Positions 28,991-39,368 of a stretch of DNA of 64,000 nucleotides are shown in pieces. This DNA comes from Pseudomonas sp. MH9.2. Lineage in GTDB: Bacteria > Pseudomonadota > Gammaproteobacteria > Pseudomonadales > Pseudomonadaceae. Under the pieces are notes generated by a model that ran no database searches, was not told the DNA's origin, and saw only the letters and a program-made list of their open reading frames with translations. The position numbers were made by a program, and so were the translations under genes. How positions within the stretch are numbered: position 1 is the first letter of the stretch; the number at the start of each line of letters is the position of its first letter. The DNA is taken from positions 3,748,501-3,812,500 of the forward strand of contig NZ_CP133784.1 of assembly GCF_034353875.1 (NCBI RefSeq). Direction: 5' to 3'.

Positions 28991-30481
28991 ATGTTGCCAA
29001 CTAAACCCGACGCATTGTACAGCGCAGCGCAAGTGCGAGACCTCGACGCCCGACTGATTGCAGCCGGTACGCCTGGCATTGAATTGATGCAGCGTGCGGC
29101 TCATGCGACGTGGCGAGCGCTGCGTCGCCATTGGCCAGAGGCGCGTGAATTGACCGTACTGGCAGGGCGCGGCAACAACGCCGGCGATGGTTATCTGGTG
29201 GCGGCGTTGGCCCGGCGAGCGGGCTGGCAGGTCGTGGTGTTGGCGGTGGGTGCCCCTGCACAATTGTCTGGCGACGCCTTGCAGGCACACGCCGAGGCGG
29301 TGGCGGCGGGCGTCAGCATCAAGGACTGGTCCGCCGAACAGGTGCCGAGCGGCATTGTCCTCGATGCGCTTCTTGGTACGGGCCTGAGCGGTGAGGTGCG
29401 AGAGCCTTACCGCAGTGCGATCAATGCGATCAATGCCAGCGGTCTGCCTGCCGTAGCCGTTGATATTCCTTCCGGGATATGTGCCGACACGGGTAAAACC
29501 CTTGGCGTTGCGGTGCGGGCTCAGCTCACAGTGACCTTTATTGGCCTGAAGCTGGGGTTGCTCACCGGCGATGCCGTGGACCGGGTTGGCGAGTTGGTAT
29601 TCGATGACCTGCAGGCCGATCCGCTGATCGTGGCGCAAACGCCCGTCAGTGCTAAACGCCTGGATACGTTTAATTTGCCGCGCCTGGCCGCTCGATCTGC
29701 TTCGGCGAACAAAGGGCTGTTCGGTCGCGTGTTGGTGATTGGCGGTGATCACGGGCTTGGTGGTGCGGCCCTGTTGTCGGCAGAAAGCGCCTTGCGCAGT
29801 GGTGCTGGCATGGTGACGCTCGCGACCCGTCGTGAACATGTGCCGGCCGCGCTGACGCGAGTCCCGGAAGTCATGAGCGCGGGTATCAGCTCGGCGAATC
29901 AGCTGCGCGCCTTGATCGAGCCAGCTGCCGTGCTGGTGGTGGGGCCTGGTTTGGGTCAGGCCAGTTGGGGGCGCAGCCTGTTATCGGCGGCGGCCAATGC
30001 CCAGCGTCCTCAGGTGTGGGACGCCGATGCGCTGAATTTGTTGGCTGTCGGCGTCGTGACCCTGCCACCCGATAGCGTGATCACCCCGCATCCAGGGGAA
30101 GCGGCGCGGTTGCTGGGGGTCAGCACTCAGGCGGTTCAGGCGGATCGTCCGGCTGCGGCGCAGGCGCTGGCGCAGAAATACAAGACGGTTGTCGTCCTCA
30201 AAGGGGCGGGCAGCCTGATTGCCAGCGTCGATGGGCGGCTGGCGTTGTGTGATCACGGTCATCCGGCGATGGCCACGGCGGGTTTGGGCGATGTGCTCGC
30301 TGGACTGGTCGGGGCGCTGATGGCGCAGAAACTGCCGGCGTTCGAAGCGGCGTGTCTGGCGGTCTGGTTGCACGCCAGCGCTGGCGAGCGTGCAGGGAAA
30401 TCGGGCCGGGGGCTGGCGGCCAGTGATGTCATTCCAGCCATTCGTCAGTTATTGGAGGAACAATCACCGTGTCTGAACTAA
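28991..30481 (+). CDS. nnr: Bifunctional NAD(P)H-hydrate epimerase and ADP-dependent NAD(P)H-hydrate dehydratase
   Basis: Nnr repairs NAD(P)H damaged by hydration. The 496-residue protein fuses an N-terminal YjeF_N epimerase (about 10-210; LAGRGNNAGDGYLVA and AVDIPSG) to a C-terminal ribokinase-like dehydratase (about 225-490; GDHGLGGAALLSAESALR, DADALNLL, VVLKGAGSL, GLGDVLAGLVGALMAQ). ATG 28991 is used because the alternative start at 28952 lies close to the queG start and has no ribosome site. It opens the superoperon; its last 13 bp overlap tsaE. Confidence 0.95.
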   Translation: MLPTKPDALYSAAQVRDLDARLIAAGTPGIELMQRAAHATWRALRRHWPEARELTVLAGRGNNAGDGYLVAALARRAGWQVVVLAVGAPAQLSGDALQAHAEAVAAGVSIKDWSAEQVPSGIVLDALLGTGLSGEVREPYRSAINAINASGLPAVAVDIPSGICADTGKTLGVAVRAQLTVTFIGLKLGLLTGDAVDRVGELVFDDLQADPLIVAQTPVSAKRLDTFNLPRLAARSASANKGLFGRVLVIGGDHGLGGAALLSAESALRSGAGMVTLATRREHVPAALTRVPEVMSAGISSANQLRALIEPAAVLVVGPGLGQASWGRSLLSAAANAQRPQVWDADALNLLAVGVVTLPPDSVITPHPGEAARLLGVSTQAVQADRPAAAQALAQKYKTVVVLKGAGSLIASVDGRLALCDHGHPAMATAGLGDVLAGLVGALMAQKLPAFEAACLAVWLHASAGERAGKSGRGLAASDVIPAIRQLLEEQSPCLN

Positions 30482-30939
30482 TGCTGCACCTGGCTGATGA
30501 AGACGCCATGATGAGCTTCGGTTCACGTATCGCTCAGGTTACCGAAGGGCTCGGGGTGATCTTTCTCGAAGGCGACCTCGGTGCCGGCAAAACCACCCTG
30601 TCACGCGGGATTATCCGGGGCTTTGGGCATGTCGGTGCCGTCAAAAGCCCGACCTTTACCCTGGTCGAACCCTATGAAATCGGACCGGTTCGGGCCTTTC
30701 ACTTTGATCTGTACAGGCTGGTCGATCCGGAGGAGCTAGAGTACATGGGTATCCGTGATTACTTCGATGGGAGTGCGCTTTGTCTGATCGAGTGGCCCCA
30801 ACGTGGTGCGGGCTTTTTGCCAAAGCCCGACCTGACCATTACCATTAGGCCGCATGCGGAAGGTCGATCACTGACTTTGAGCCCAAGAGGCTCGCGTGGG
30901 GAAACCTGGTGTGCCGCTTTGGCTTTGGAATTCAAATAA
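30469..30939 (+). CDS. tsaE: tRNA threonylcarbamoyladenosine synthesis ATPase TsaE
   Basis: TsaE is the ATPase that, with TsaB and TsaD, makes N6-threonylcarbamoyladenosine on tRNAs reading ANN codons. The 156-residue protein holds the Walker A GDLGAGKT (35-42), a Ser/Thr-rich SPTFTLVEPYE and the conserved FDLYRLVDPEELEYMG region with the catalytic Glu. The start is GTG 30469 with GGAGG upstream, 13 bp inside nnr. amiB starts right after the stop. Confidence 0.96.
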   Translation: MSELMLHLADEDAMMSFGSRIAQVTEGLGVIFLEGDLGAGKTTLSRGIIRGFGHVGAVKSPTFTLVEPYEIGPVRAFHFDLYRLVDPEELEYMGIRDYFDGSALCLIEWPQRGAGFLPKPDLTITIRPHAEGRSLTLSPRGSRGETWCAALALEFK

Positions 30940-32367
30940 ATGATGGGGTTAGGTATGCGCATGCGCGCGCTGGTTACTGTTGTAGGTCTGCTGCTGACGG
31001 CGCTGGCTGTTGACGCGTTAGCCGCTACACAGGTACGAAGTGTTCGCTTATGGCGTGCACCGGACAACACTCGGCTGGTTTTCGACTTGTCCGGGCCGGT
31101 CCAGCACAGTGTTTTCACCCTGACATCACCTGATCGTCTGGTTATCGACATCAACGGCGCGACGCTGGCGGCGCCGTTGAAGATTTCTACGGCCAATACC
31201 CCGATCACCAGCATGCGTTCGGCTCAGCGCACACCGACCGACTTGCGCGTGGTCATTGACCTGAAAAAGGCGGTAAACCCGAAAAGCTTTATCCTTGCCC
31301 CCAACCAGCAATATGGCAACCGTCTGGTGGTCGATTTGTTCGACCAGGACGCCGAGGCGGCCCCGGTGGTGCCCGATACAGCTGCCAACACCGCACCCGC
31401 TGCGCCCATCAGCCCGGCCAAGCCCGAGATCAGGCTGGTGCCTGTCCCCAATGGCAAGCGCGATATTGTGATTGCCATCGACGCCGGCCATGGTGGCGAA
31501 GACCCTGGCGCGGGTGGTGCGCGAGGTCAGAAAGAAAAAGACATCGTGCTGTCTATTGCCAAGGAGCTGCAGCGCCAGATCAACTCGGAGAAAGGCTACC
31601 GTGCGGAGCTGACGCGTACTGGTGACTATTTCATTCCGTTGCGCAAACGCACGGAGATCGCCCGCAAGAAGGGCGCCGACCTGTTCGTTTCGATCCACGC
31701 CGACGCCGCGCCGTCCTCGGCCGCGTTCGGTGCGTCGGTGTTCGCCCTGTCTGAGCGCGGTGCTACGTCCGAAACCGCGCGCTGGCTGGCCGACAGTGAA
31801 AACCGTTCCGACTTGATTGGTGGCGCTGGCGCCGTAAGCCTCGACGACAAGGACAAGATGTTGGCCGGGGTGCTGCTGGACTTGTCCATGACCGCCTCAC
31901 TGTCTTCCAGTCTCAATGTCGGGCAGAAAGTCCTGAGCAATATTGGACGGGTTACGTCGCTGCACAAATCCCGGGTCGAGCAGGCCGGGTTTATGGTGCT
32001 CAAATCTCCGGATATCCCATCGATCCTGGTAGAAACCGGCTTCATCTCCAACTCGGAGGAAGCGGCGAAACTCGCAGGCTCATCTCATCAGCAGGCATTG
32101 GCGCGCTCGATCAGCTCGGGTGTGAAACAGTTCTTCCAACAGAATCCACCGCTGGGCACCTATATCGCCTGGCTGCGGGACAGTGGCAAGATCGTCCAGG
32201 GGCCGCGCGACCACACGGTTCGCTCGGGTGAGACACTGGCCATGATCGCCGTTCGTTACCAGGTGAGCGTGGCGACACTACGTCATGCCAACAGCTTGAG
32301 TTCCGATGAACTCAGAGTAGGGCAGCGGCTGGATATCCCGAGTAATGCGTTGGCAGCTCAGCCATGA
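30940..32367 (+). CDS. amiB: N-acetylmuramoyl-L-alanine amidase (AmiB/AmiC type) with AMIN and LysM domains
   Basis: A periplasmic amidase that splits septal peptidoglycan during daughter-cell separation. The 475-residue protein has a signal peptide to about residue 27, an AMIN targeting domain (about 30-125), a Pro/Ala linker, the zinc amidase domain (about 178-400) with [19 protein letters not shown] and [11 protein letters not shown], and a C-terminal LysM peptidoglycan-binding repeat (about 427-470). ATG 30940 directly follows the tsaE stop; in-frame ATGs at 30955 and 30961 are equally plausible, and the first has a better ribosome site (GGGG and TTAGG just upstream). The last 4 bp overlap mutL. 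Confidence 0.94.
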   Translation: MMGLGMRMRALVTVVGLLLTALAVDALAATQVRSVRLWRAPDNTRLVFDLSGPVQHSVFTLTSPDRLVIDINGATLAAPLKISTANTPITSMRSAQRTPTDLRVVIDLKKAVNPKSFILAPNQQYGNRLVVDLFDQDAEAAPVVPDTAANTAPAAPISPAKPEIRLVPVPNGKRDIVIAIDAGHGGEDPGAGGARGQKEKDIVLSIAKELQRQINSEKGYRAELTRTGDYFIPLRKRTEIARKKGADLFVSIHADAAPSSAAFGASVFALSERGATSETARWLADSENRSDLIGGAGAVSLDDKDKMLAGVLLDLSMTASLSSSLNVGQKVLSNIGRVTSLHKSRVEQAGFMVLKSPDIPSILVETGFISNSEEAAKLAGSSHQQALARSISSGVKQFFQQNPPLGTYIAWLRDSGKIVQGPRDHTVRSGETLAMIAVRYQVSVATLRHANSLSSDELRVGQRLDIPSNALAAQP

Positions 32368-34301
32368 GCGAGTCGGCAGCGGACAGTGTGATCGACAGCG
32401 TTGAGATCAATAGCAGTGCGCGGATTGAGCTGCTTAGCCCGCGGCTGGCGAACCAGATCGCGGCCGGTGAGGTGGTCGAGCGGCCAGCATCGGTGATCAA
32501 GGAGCTGCTGGAAAACAGCCTGGATTCAGGGGCGAAGCGCATCGATATCGATGTCGAACAGGCCGGGATCAAGCTGTTGCGTGTCCGTGATGACGGCGGC
32601 GGGATTTCCTCCGATGATTTGCCGTTGGCGCTCGCACGGCACGCAACCAGTAAAATTCGCGAACTGGAAGACCTTGAACGAGTGATGAGCCTGGGCTTTC
32701 GGGGTGAGGCGCTGGCGTCGATCAGCTCGGTGGCGCGCCTGACCCTGACCTCGCGCACCCGTGATGCCGATCAAGCATGGCAGGTCGAAACCGAAGGCCG
32801 CGACATGGCCTCGCGGGTGCAGCCCGCCGCTCACCCGGTGGGCACTTCAGTCGAAGTCCGCGATCTGTTCTTCAATACCCCGGCGCGGCGCAAATTCCTC
32901 AAAGCCGAAAAAACCGAGTTCGATCACCTGCAAGAAGTGATCAAACGCATGGCGCTGGCGCGTTTCGATGTCGCGTTTCATTTACGGCACAACGGCAAGA
33001 CGATCCTCAGCCTGCACGAAGCGAATGATGACAATGCTCGCGCCCGGCGTGTGGCCGCCATCTGCGGTCCAGGCTTTCTGGAGCAGGCGCTGCCAATAGA
33101 GGTTGAACGCAACGGCCTGCATTTGTGGGGCTGGGTCGGTTTGCCGACGTTCTCCCGTAGTCAGGCAGACTTGCAATATTTCTACGTGAACGGCCGTGCG
33201 GTGCGCGACAAACTGGTCGCCCATGCGGTGCGTCAAGCCTACCGCGATGTACTGTTCAATGGTCGGCATCCGACCTTCGTCCTGTTTTTCGAAGTCGATC
33301 CGGCGGTGGTCGACGTTAACGTGCACCCGACCAAACACGAAGTACGCTTCCGTGACGGGCGCATGGTGCACGACTTCCTGTATGGCACGCTGCACCGTGC
33401 GCTAGGGGATGTCCGCCCGGAAAATCAGCTGGCGGGTACCGCTCCAGTGGCGGCGTTGATCCGCCCGAGCGGCCCGGATGCCGGTGAGTTCGGCCCTCAA
33501 GGTGAAATGCGCCTGGCCAATAATCTGCTGGAGCAGCCACAGGCCGAACCTTACGTGCGGCCGGCGGGCTCGGGTTCAGGCGCTGGCTATCAATACCAGT
33601 ATTCGCCTCGCACCTCCGCGCCACTGCCGGCGGCCGAGGCGCAAAGTGCGTATCGCGAGTTCTTCGCGCCGCTGCCTGAAGGCGGTGCGGCACCTTTGCC
33701 GGGCTCACAGGACGACATCCCGCCGCTGGGCTATGCCCTGGCGCAGCTCAAGGGGATTTATATCCTTGCGGAAAATGCCCACGGCCTGGTGCTGGTGGAC
33801 ATGCATGCCGCCCACGAACGCATCATGTACGAACGCTTGAAAATCGCCATGGCCAGCGAAGGACTGAGCGGCCAGCCATTGCTGGTCCCGGAATCCATTG
33901 CAGTCAGTCAGCGTGAGGCCGATTGCGCCGAAGAACATGTCACCTGGTTCCAGCGCCTGGGCTTCGAGCTACAGCGGCTGGGCCCGGAAACCCTGGCGAT
34001 TCGGCAGATCCCGGCGTTGCTCAAGCAAGCCGAAGCCAATCGGCTGGTGCATGATGTGTTGGCTGACCTGATGGAATACGGCACCAGTGACCGGATTCAG
34101 GCACACCTCAACGAGCTGCTGGGGACCATGGCCTGTCACGGCGCGATTCGCGCCAATCGGCGCCTGGCCCTGCCGGAGATGAACGGGTTGCTGCGCGACA
34201 TGGAAAACACAGAGCGCAGTGGCCAATGCAACCATGGTCGACCGACCTGGACCCAGATGGGTCTGGACGATCTGGACAAACTTTTCCTGCGTGGTCGCTG
34301 A
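32364..34301 (+). CDS. mutL: DNA mismatch repair protein MutL
   Basis: MutL couples MutS mismatch recognition to strand removal. The 645-residue protein has the N-terminal GHKL ATPase ([30 protein letters not shown]) and a C-terminal dimerisation domain after a Pro/Ala/Gln-rich linker (about 365-455). The C-terminal motif [12 protein letters not shown] matches the DQHA(X)2E(X)4E endonuclease signature with Met in place of Gln, fitting a species that has no MutH. ATG 32364 overlaps the amiB stop (ATGA); the stop overlaps the miaA start. Confidence 0.97.
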   Translation: MSESAADSVIDSVEINSSARIELLSPRLANQIAAGEVVERPASVIKELLENSLDSGAKRIDIDVEQAGIKLLRVRDDGGGISSDDLPLALARHATSKIRELEDLERVMSLGFRGEALASISSVARLTLTSRTRDADQAWQVETEGRDMASRVQPAAHPVGTSVEVRDLFFNTPARRKFLKAEKTEFDHLQEVIKRMALARFDVAFHLRHNGKTILSLHEANDDNARARRVAAICGPGFLEQALPIEVERNGLHLWGWVGLPTFSRSQADLQYFYVNGRAVRDKLVAHAVRQAYRDVLFNGRHPTFVLFFEVDPAVVDVNVHPTKHEVRFRDGRMVHDFLYGTLHRALGDVRPENQLAGTAPVAALIRPSGPDAGEFGPQGEMRLANNLLEQPQAEPYVRPAGSGSGAGYQYQYSPRTSAPLPAAEAQSAYREFFAPLPEGGAAPLPGSQDDIPPLGYALAQLKGIYILAENAHGLVLVDMHAAHERIMYERLKIAMASEGLSGQPLLVPESIAVSQREADCAEEHVTWFQRLGFELQRLGPETLAIRQIPALLKQAEANRLVHDVLADLMEYGTSDRIQAHLNELLGTMACHGAIRANRRLALPEMNGLLRDMENTERSGQCNHGRPTWTQMGLDDLDKLFLRGR

Positions 34302-35272
34302 TGAGTGCTTTGCCCCCGGCTATCTTCCTCATGGGCCCCACCGCTGCAGGCAAGACCGATCTGGCCATTGAGCTGACCAAGGTTCTGCCCTGCGAGCTGA
34401 TCAGCGTCGATTCGGCGTTGGTGTATCGCGGCATGGACATCGGCACCGCCAAACCGTCCAAAGAGCTGTTGTCCGAGTTCCCCCATCGCCTGATCGACAT
34501 TATTGACCCCGTGCAAAGCTATTCGGCTGCCGAATTTCGTGCCGATGCATTGGCTGCGATGGCCGACATCACTGCGCGCGGCAATATTCCGCTGCTGGTG
34601 GGCGGCACCATGTTGTATTTCAAGGCATTGCAGGAGGGGTTGGCGGATATGCCGCCCGCCGATGCGAGCGTTCGTGCGCAGCTAGAAGCCGAGGCCGCCG
34701 CGCTTGGCTGGCAGGGCTTGCACGATCAATTGGCCCAGGTTGATCCGGTGTCGGCGGCGCGAATTCATCCCAATGATCCACAGCGGCTGATTCGAGCTCT
34801 GGAAGTTTATCGGGTGAGCGGATTGAGCATGACCGCACATCGCGAGCAACAAACTGCGCAAAGTACTGACGCAGCCGCTTCGGGACGTCATCAATTGCCC
34901 TATACTGTCGCAAACCTGGCCATCGCTCCGGCAGATCGCCACGTACTGCATGACCGTATTGCGCAACGATTTGTACATATGCTGGAACAGGGGTTCGTTG
35001 ACGAGGTCCTAGCTCTGCGAGCACGAGGTGACCTGCATGCGGGGTTGTCGTCGATGCGAGCCGTGGGCTATCGCCAAGTCTGGGATCATCTGGATGGCAA
35101 ACTGACGTGGGACCAGATGCAGGAGCGTGGCGTTATTGCCACGCGCCAGTTGGCCAAGCGACAGTTTACCTGGTTGCGTAGTTGGGCAGATTTGCAGTGG
35201 CTGGACAGTCTGGCTTGCGACAATCTGCCACGTGCCTTGAAATACATGGCATCGGTCTCCATATTGAGCTGA
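34301..35272 (+). CDS. miaA: tRNA dimethylallyltransferase MiaA
   Basis: MiaA adds a dimethylallyl group to A37 of tRNAs that read UNN codons. The 323-residue protein has the P-loop GPTAAGKT (12-19), the [16 protein letters not shown] motif and an RLIRALEVY block near 160. The longer frame back to 34226 lies within mutL; ATG 34301, which overlaps the mutL stop as TGATG, gives the family N-terminus [12 protein letters not shown]. miaA-hfq-hflX order is the widespread proteobacterial one. Confidence 0.97.
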   Translation: MSALPPAIFLMGPTAAGKTDLAIELTKVLPCELISVDSALVYRGMDIGTAKPSKELLSEFPHRLIDIIDPVQSYSAAEFRADALAAMADITARGNIPLLVGGTMLYFKALQEGLADMPPADASVRAQLEAEAAALGWQGLHDQLAQVDPVSAARIHPNDPQRLIRALEVYRVSGLSMTAHREQQTAQSTDAAASGRHQLPYTVANLAIAPADRHVLHDRIAQRFVHMLEQGFVDEVLALRARGDLHAGLSSMRAVGYRQVWDHLDGKLTWDQMQERGVIATRQLAKRQFTWLRSWADLQWLDSLACDNLPRALKYMASVSILS

Positions 35273-35363
35273 TACCGTGCAATTGCCGTCTATCCTTGGG
35301 GGGTGGCGGCCTAAGTCAATTTGCTTACTATTTTTTCTATTGATCCTTAAAGGAGTGCGGCAC

Positions 35364-35624
35364 ATGTCAAAAGGGCATTCGCTACAAGACCCTTACCTGA
35401 ATACTTTGCGTAAAGAGAAGGTTGGGGTTTCGATTTATCTGGTTAACGGTATCAAGCTGCAAGGCACGATCGAGTCCTTTGACCAATTCGTGATTTTGCT
35501 GAAAAACACCGTCAGCCAAATGGTTTACAAACACGCTATCTCTACCGTTGTGCCAGTTCGTCCAATTCGCCTGCCTAGCGCAGCCGAAACGGAGCTGGGC
35601 GACGCTGAGCCAGGTAACGCCTGA
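35364..35624 (+). CDS. hfq: RNA chaperone Hfq
   Basis: Hfq is a hexameric Sm-like protein that helps small RNAs pair with mRNAs and, in Pseudomonas, supports Crc-mediated catabolite repression. The 86-residue protein has the Sm1 motif and the Sm2 signature YKHAIST with Tyr55-Lys56-His57 at the proximal poly-U site; Gln8 is also conserved. The acidic tail after residue 70 is short, as usual in pseudomonads. ATG 35364 has AAAGGAG at 35349-35355. The 91 bp upstream of it is AT-rich and may hold its own promoter, but I cannot fix one. Confidence 0.98.
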   Translation: MSKGHSLQDPYLNTLRKEKVGVSIYLVNGIKLQGTIESFDQFVILLKNTVSQMVYKHAISTVVPVRPIRLPSAAETELGDAEPGNA

Positions 35625-35636
35625 TAGGAGTCTGCT

Positions 35637-36938
35637 TTGTTCTTTGAGCGCCACGGTGGTGGTGAACGGGCCATTCTCGTTCACTTGGATGGTCAGGACC
35701 CTGAGGCGCGTGAAGATCCGCAGGAGTTTCAGGAGCTGGCGATTTCTGCTGGCGCCGAGACCGTCGCGTTTGTCAGCGTGCCGCGTCATCGGCCAACAGC
35801 TAAATACCTGATCGGCAGCGGTAAGGTCGAGGAACTTCGCGACCTGGTCAAAGCCGAGCACGTAGATATCGTGATTTTCAATCACGTCCTCACGCCCAGT
35901 CAGGAGCGCAACCTCGAACGTGTTTTCGAGTGTCGCGTGCTTGATCGCACAGGTTTGATTCTGGATATCTTCGCGCAACGAGCGCGCACTCATGAAGGCA
36001 AATTGCAGGTCGAGCTGGCCCAGCTTGATCACATGAGTACTCGTCTGGTTCGTGGCTGGACCCACCTGGAGCGACAGGGCGGCGGCATCGGCATGCGCGG
36101 TCCAGGTGAAACCCAACTGGAAACCGACCGGCGTTTGTTGCGTGTGCGTGTGCGGCAGCTCAAGAGCCGTCTGGAGAAGGTCCGCAGTCAGCGGGACCAA
36201 GCCCGTCGCGGTCGCAAGCGCGCCGATATTCCTTCGGTGTCGCTGGTGGGATATACCAACGCGGGCAAGTCGACGCTGTTCAATGCGATGACCGACTCCA
36301 ATGTCTTTGCCGCAAACCAACTGTTCGCGACCCTCGATCCCACCCTCCGTCGCCTCGAACTCGATGACTTTGGGCCGATCGTGCTAGCTGATACGGTCGG
36401 TTTCATTCGTCATCTGCCACACAAACTGGTCGAGGCGTTTCGCTCCACACTCGAAGAATCGAGCAACTCCGATTTGCTCTTGCACGTCATCGACGCTCAT
36501 GAGCCTGAGCGCATGGCGCAGATTGAACAGGTGATGGCGGTGCTGGGCGAGATCGGTGCGGATGGCTTGCCGATCCTTGAGGTGTACAACAAACTCGATT
36601 TGCTTGAAGGGGTCGAGCCCCAGATTCAGCGAGATGCCGATGGCAAGCCGCAGAGGGTCTGGGTGTCTGCCCGTGATGGTCGAGGGCTGGATCTGCTTAA
36701 ACAAGCAGTGGCTGAACTGTTGGGCGATGATTTATTCGTTGGCACCTTGCGCTTGCCTCAACGTTTTGCTCGACTGCGTGCTCAGTTCTTCAAGTTGGGC
36801 GCAGTTCAAAGCGAAGAACATGATGAGGAAGGCGGGAGTCTGTTGGCGGTACGTTTGCCGCGTGTTGAGTTCAATCGCCTGGTGAGTCGCGAAGGAATGC
36901 AGCCGCAGGAATTCATCGAGCAACACACTTTGCAATAA
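35637..36938 (+). CDS. hflX: Ribosome-associated GTPase HflX
   Basis: HflX is a GTPase that binds the 50S subunit and can split stalled ribosomes, notably in heat stress. The 433-residue protein has the N-terminal HflX domain (about 20-190, IGSGKVEELRDLV, GPGETQLETDRR), the G domain with GYTNAGKST and DTVGFIRHLP, and the motif NKLD. The start is TTG 35637, with TAGGAG 6 nt upstream; the product begins MFFERHGGGERAILVHLDG, matching the family. It lies 12 bp after hfq. Confidence 0.95.
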   Translation: MFFERHGGGERAILVHLDGQDPEAREDPQEFQELAISAGAETVAFVSVPRHRPTAKYLIGSGKVEELRDLVKAEHVDIVIFNHVLTPSQERNLERVFECRVLDRTGLILDIFAQRARTHEGKLQVELAQLDHMSTRLVRGWTHLERQGGGIGMRGPGETQLETDRRLLRVRVRQLKSRLEKVRSQRDQARRGRKRADIPSVSLVGYTNAGKSTLFNAMTDSNVFAANQLFATLDPTLRRLELDDFGPIVLADTVGFIRHLPHKLVEAFRSTLEESSNSDLLLHVIDAHEPERMAQIEQVMAVLGEIGADGLPILEVYNKLDLLEGVEPQIQRDADGKPQRVWVSARDGRGLDLLKQAVAELLGDDLFVGTLRLPQRFARLRAQFFKLGAVQSEEHDEEGGSLLAVRLPRVEFNRLVSREGMQPQEFIEQHTLQ

Positions 36939-37034
36939 AAGCCTGAGAAAGCGGTTGTGCCGCGGACACAGGCATTCTGTAGCATTGGTTGGCGTGCCGT
37001 GGGCGCGTCTTTGCTTTATCAGATGGAGAGCGCT

Positions 37035-38207
37035 ATGGCTTGGAATGAGCCGGGTGGCAACTCGAATAATCAGGATCCTTGGGGTGGTAAGCGCAAGGGC
37101 GGCGACCGCAAGGGGCCACCAGATCTCGACGAGGCCTTCCGAAAGCTGCAGGAAAGCCTGAACGGGTTGTTCGGTGGTGGTAAAAAACGTGGTGGCGGCG
37201 AGGACGATGGTCAACGCAAGGGCGGCGGTTTAGGTCTGCTCGGCATTGGTCTGGTCGTCATTGCGGCTGTCTGGCTGTATAGCGCCATCTATGTCGTGGA
37301 TGAGCAGGAGCAGGCCGTAGTGCTGCGCTTCGGCAAGTACTACGAAACCGTCGGTGCGGGTCTGAATATCTATTTCCCGCCATTCGATCGTAAATATATG
37401 GAAAACGTCACGCGTGAGCGTGCCTATAGCAAGCAAGGGCAGATGCTGACCGAAGACGAAAACATCGTCGAAGTGCCGCTGACCGTGCAATACAAAATTA
37501 CCAACCTGAAAGATTTCGTGCTGAACGTCGATCAGCCGGAAGTCAGTCTGCAGCATGCGACTGAGAGCGCTTTGCGCCACGTAGTGGGTTCCACTGCGAT
37601 GGACCAGGTGCTGACTGAAGGTCGTGAGCTGATGGCCAGTGAGATCAAGGAGCGTCTGCAGCGCTTCCTCGATACGTATCGCACCGGCATCACCGTGACT
37701 CAGGTGAACGTACAAAGTGCTGCTGCGCCGCGTGAAGTTCAGGAGGCGTTCGATGATGTGATTCGCGCCCGGGAAGACGAACAGCGTTCGCGTAACCAGG
37801 CTGAAACCTATGCTAACGGTGTGATTCCCGAAGCGCGTGGCCAAGCTCAACGCATCGTCGAAAATGCCAATGGCTATCGCGATGAAGTCGTGTCCCGCGC
37901 CAAGGGTGAAGCTGATCGTTTTACCAAGCTGGTCGTCGAGTACCGCAAGGCTCCAGAAGTGACGCGTGAGCGTCTATATCTGGACACCATGCAAGAAGTA
38001 TTCAGCAACACCAGTAAGGTTCTCGTGACCGGTGGCAACAAAGGGCAGAACAACCTGCTCTATCTGCCATTGGACAAGATGATCGAAAGCGGTCGTAGCA
38101 CCACTGCTCCGACAACCGGCGCACCTGCCGCTGCCAATGAAATCGGCGCACGTGCTGCGACCGAGTCTCAACAGCAGCACGATGCGCGTTCAAGGGAGAG
38201 TCGCTGA
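37035..38207 (+). CDS. hflK: FtsH protease modulator HflK
   Basis: HflK forms with HflC a large membrane cage around FtsH that tunes its proteolysis. The 390-residue protein starts with a Gly-rich basic region (about residues 1-65, PWGGKRKGGDRKGPP), has one membrane segment (about 70-92, GLLGIGLVVIAAVWLYSAI), then an SPFH/band-7 domain and a long coiled coil. ATG 37035 with GGAG at 37024-37027 is selected; a frame open to 36957 is not family-like. The start of hflC overlaps its stop. Confidence 0.94.
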   Translation: MAWNEPGGNSNNQDPWGGKRKGGDRKGPPDLDEAFRKLQESLNGLFGGGKKRGGGEDDGQRKGGGLGLLGIGLVVIAAVWLYSAIYVVDEQEQAVVLRFGKYYETVGAGLNIYFPPFDRKYMENVTRERAYSKQGQMLTEDENIVEVPLTVQYKITNLKDFVLNVDQPEVSLQHATESALRHVVGSTAMDQVLTEGRELMASEIKERLQRFLDTYRTGITVTQVNVQSAAAPREVQEAFDDVIRAREDEQRSRNQAETYANGVIPEARGQAQRIVENANGYRDEVVSRAKGEADRFTKLVVEYRKAPEVTRERLYLDTMQEVFSNTSKVLVTGGNKGQNNLLYLPLDKMIESGRSTTAPTTGAPAAANEIGARAATESQQQHDARSRESR

Positions 38208-39076
38208 TGAGCAATAAATCGCTGATCGCCCTGATTGTTTGTGTCGTGCTGGCGGTCGTTGCCTGGAATAGCATCTACATCGTTGCTCAGACTGAGCGTG
38301 CGGTCTTGCTGCAATTCGGCCGTGTCGTCCAGGCGGACGTCCAGCCAGGTCTGCATGTGAAGGTTCCGTACGTCAATCAGGTGCGCAAGTTCGACGGGCG
38401 CTTGATGACCCTCGATGCACCGACGCAACGTTTTCTGACGCTGGAAAAGAAAGCGGTCATGGTTGATGCCTATGCCAAGTGGCGGGTGAAGGACGCTGAG
38501 CGTTTCTACACTGCGACTTCCGGTCTCAAGCAGATCGCTGATGAGCGTCTGTCACGCCGTCTTGAATCCGGGCTGCGCGATCAGTTCGGCAAGCGCACCT
38601 TGCATGAAGTGGTGTCGGGTGAGCGTGATGCGTTGATGGCGGATATCACCGCTTCGCTCAACACGATGGCAAGCAAAGAGCTGGGCATTGAAGTTATTGA
38701 TGTCCGGGTCAAAGGCATTGACCTGCCGAAAGAAGTGAACCGCAGCGTTTTCGAGCGGATGAGTACCGAACGTGAGCGTGAAGCGCGTGAGCATCGGGCC
38801 AAAGGTAACGAGTTGGCAGAAGGCATTCGTGCCGATGCCGATCGTCAGCGTCGGGTTCTTCTGGCAGAAGCCTATCGTGAGTCTGAAGAAGCTCGCGGTG
38901 ATGGCGATGCCCAGGCGTCCGCGATCTACGCCAAGGCCTACGGTCAGGATCAGGAGTTCTACGCGTTCTATCGTAGCCTGCGCGCCTACCGTGAAAGCTT
39001 CGCGAACAAAAGCGACGTGATGGTGCTGGACCCGAGCAGCGATTTCTTCCGTTATCTGGAAAAATCCAAGCCATAA
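38207..39076 (+). CDS. hflC: FtsH protease modulator HflC
   Basis: Partner of HflK in the FtsH-associated cage. The 289-residue protein has an N-terminal membrane anchor (about residues 6-24) and the SPFH domain with AQTERAVLLQFGR and LTLEKKAVMVDAYAKWRV, ending in a coiled coil and DPSSDFFRYLE. The ATG shares its A with the hflK stop. It closes the superoperon: two stem-loops follow. Confidence 0.95.
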   Translation: MSNKSLIALIVCVVLAVVAWNSIYIVAQTERAVLLQFGRVVQADVQPGLHVKVPYVNQVRKFDGRLMTLDAPTQRFLTLEKKAVMVDAYAKWRVKDAERFYTATSGLKQIADERLSRRLESGLRDQFGKRTLHEVVSGERDALMADITASLNTMASKELGIEVIDVRVKGIDLPKEVNRSVFERMSTEREREAREHRAKGNELAEGIRADADRQRRVLLAEAYRESEEARGDGDAQASAIYAKAYGQDQEFYAFYRSLRAYRESFANKSDVMVLDPSSDFFRYLEKSKP

Positions 39077-39081
39077 CCGGT

Positions 39082-39118
39082 TCACCCCGCCGGGCGGCAA
39101 AACCGCCTGGCGGGGTGA
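39082..39118. terminator. GC-rich stem-loop after hflC
   Basis: TCACCCCGCCGGGCGG (39082-39097) pairs with CCGCCTGGCGGGGTGA (39103-39118), 16 bp with one G-T pair and loop CAAAA. The hairpin lies 5 nt after the hflC stop; a weak T-tract follows (TCGTTT). It is the first of two terminator-like structures here. Confidence 0.7.
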
Positions 39119-39148
39119 TCGTTTAGGAAAACGTGTGTATGATGCGGC

Positions 39149-39172
39149 AGCCGGGAAAATCCCGGCTTTTTT
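39149..39172 (+). terminator. Intrinsic terminator after hflC
   Basis: AGCCGGGA (39149-39156) and TCCCGGCT (39160-39167), loop AAA, with a run of six T (39167-39172). This is a canonical terminator for the hflXKC end. The rest of the 292-bp gap to hisZ (39173-39368) shows no gene. Confidence 0.9.
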
Positions 39173-39368
39173 GCGTCTGCACGATTGATTGGCCATGGCG
39201 TGGTAAAGCGCTGGGCAAGGTTTTTCGAGGAGAGCGGTTTGTAAAGCGGGTCTCGGACCGCTCGTTCTGTTGGGCTTGCATGTAAAAGCGCTCAGAATGT
39301 GACCGCACTCTGCTTCACTCAAGGCTCGCCCTCAGGGCTGGCCGCCCGGATCATAGGGGATTGGCGTA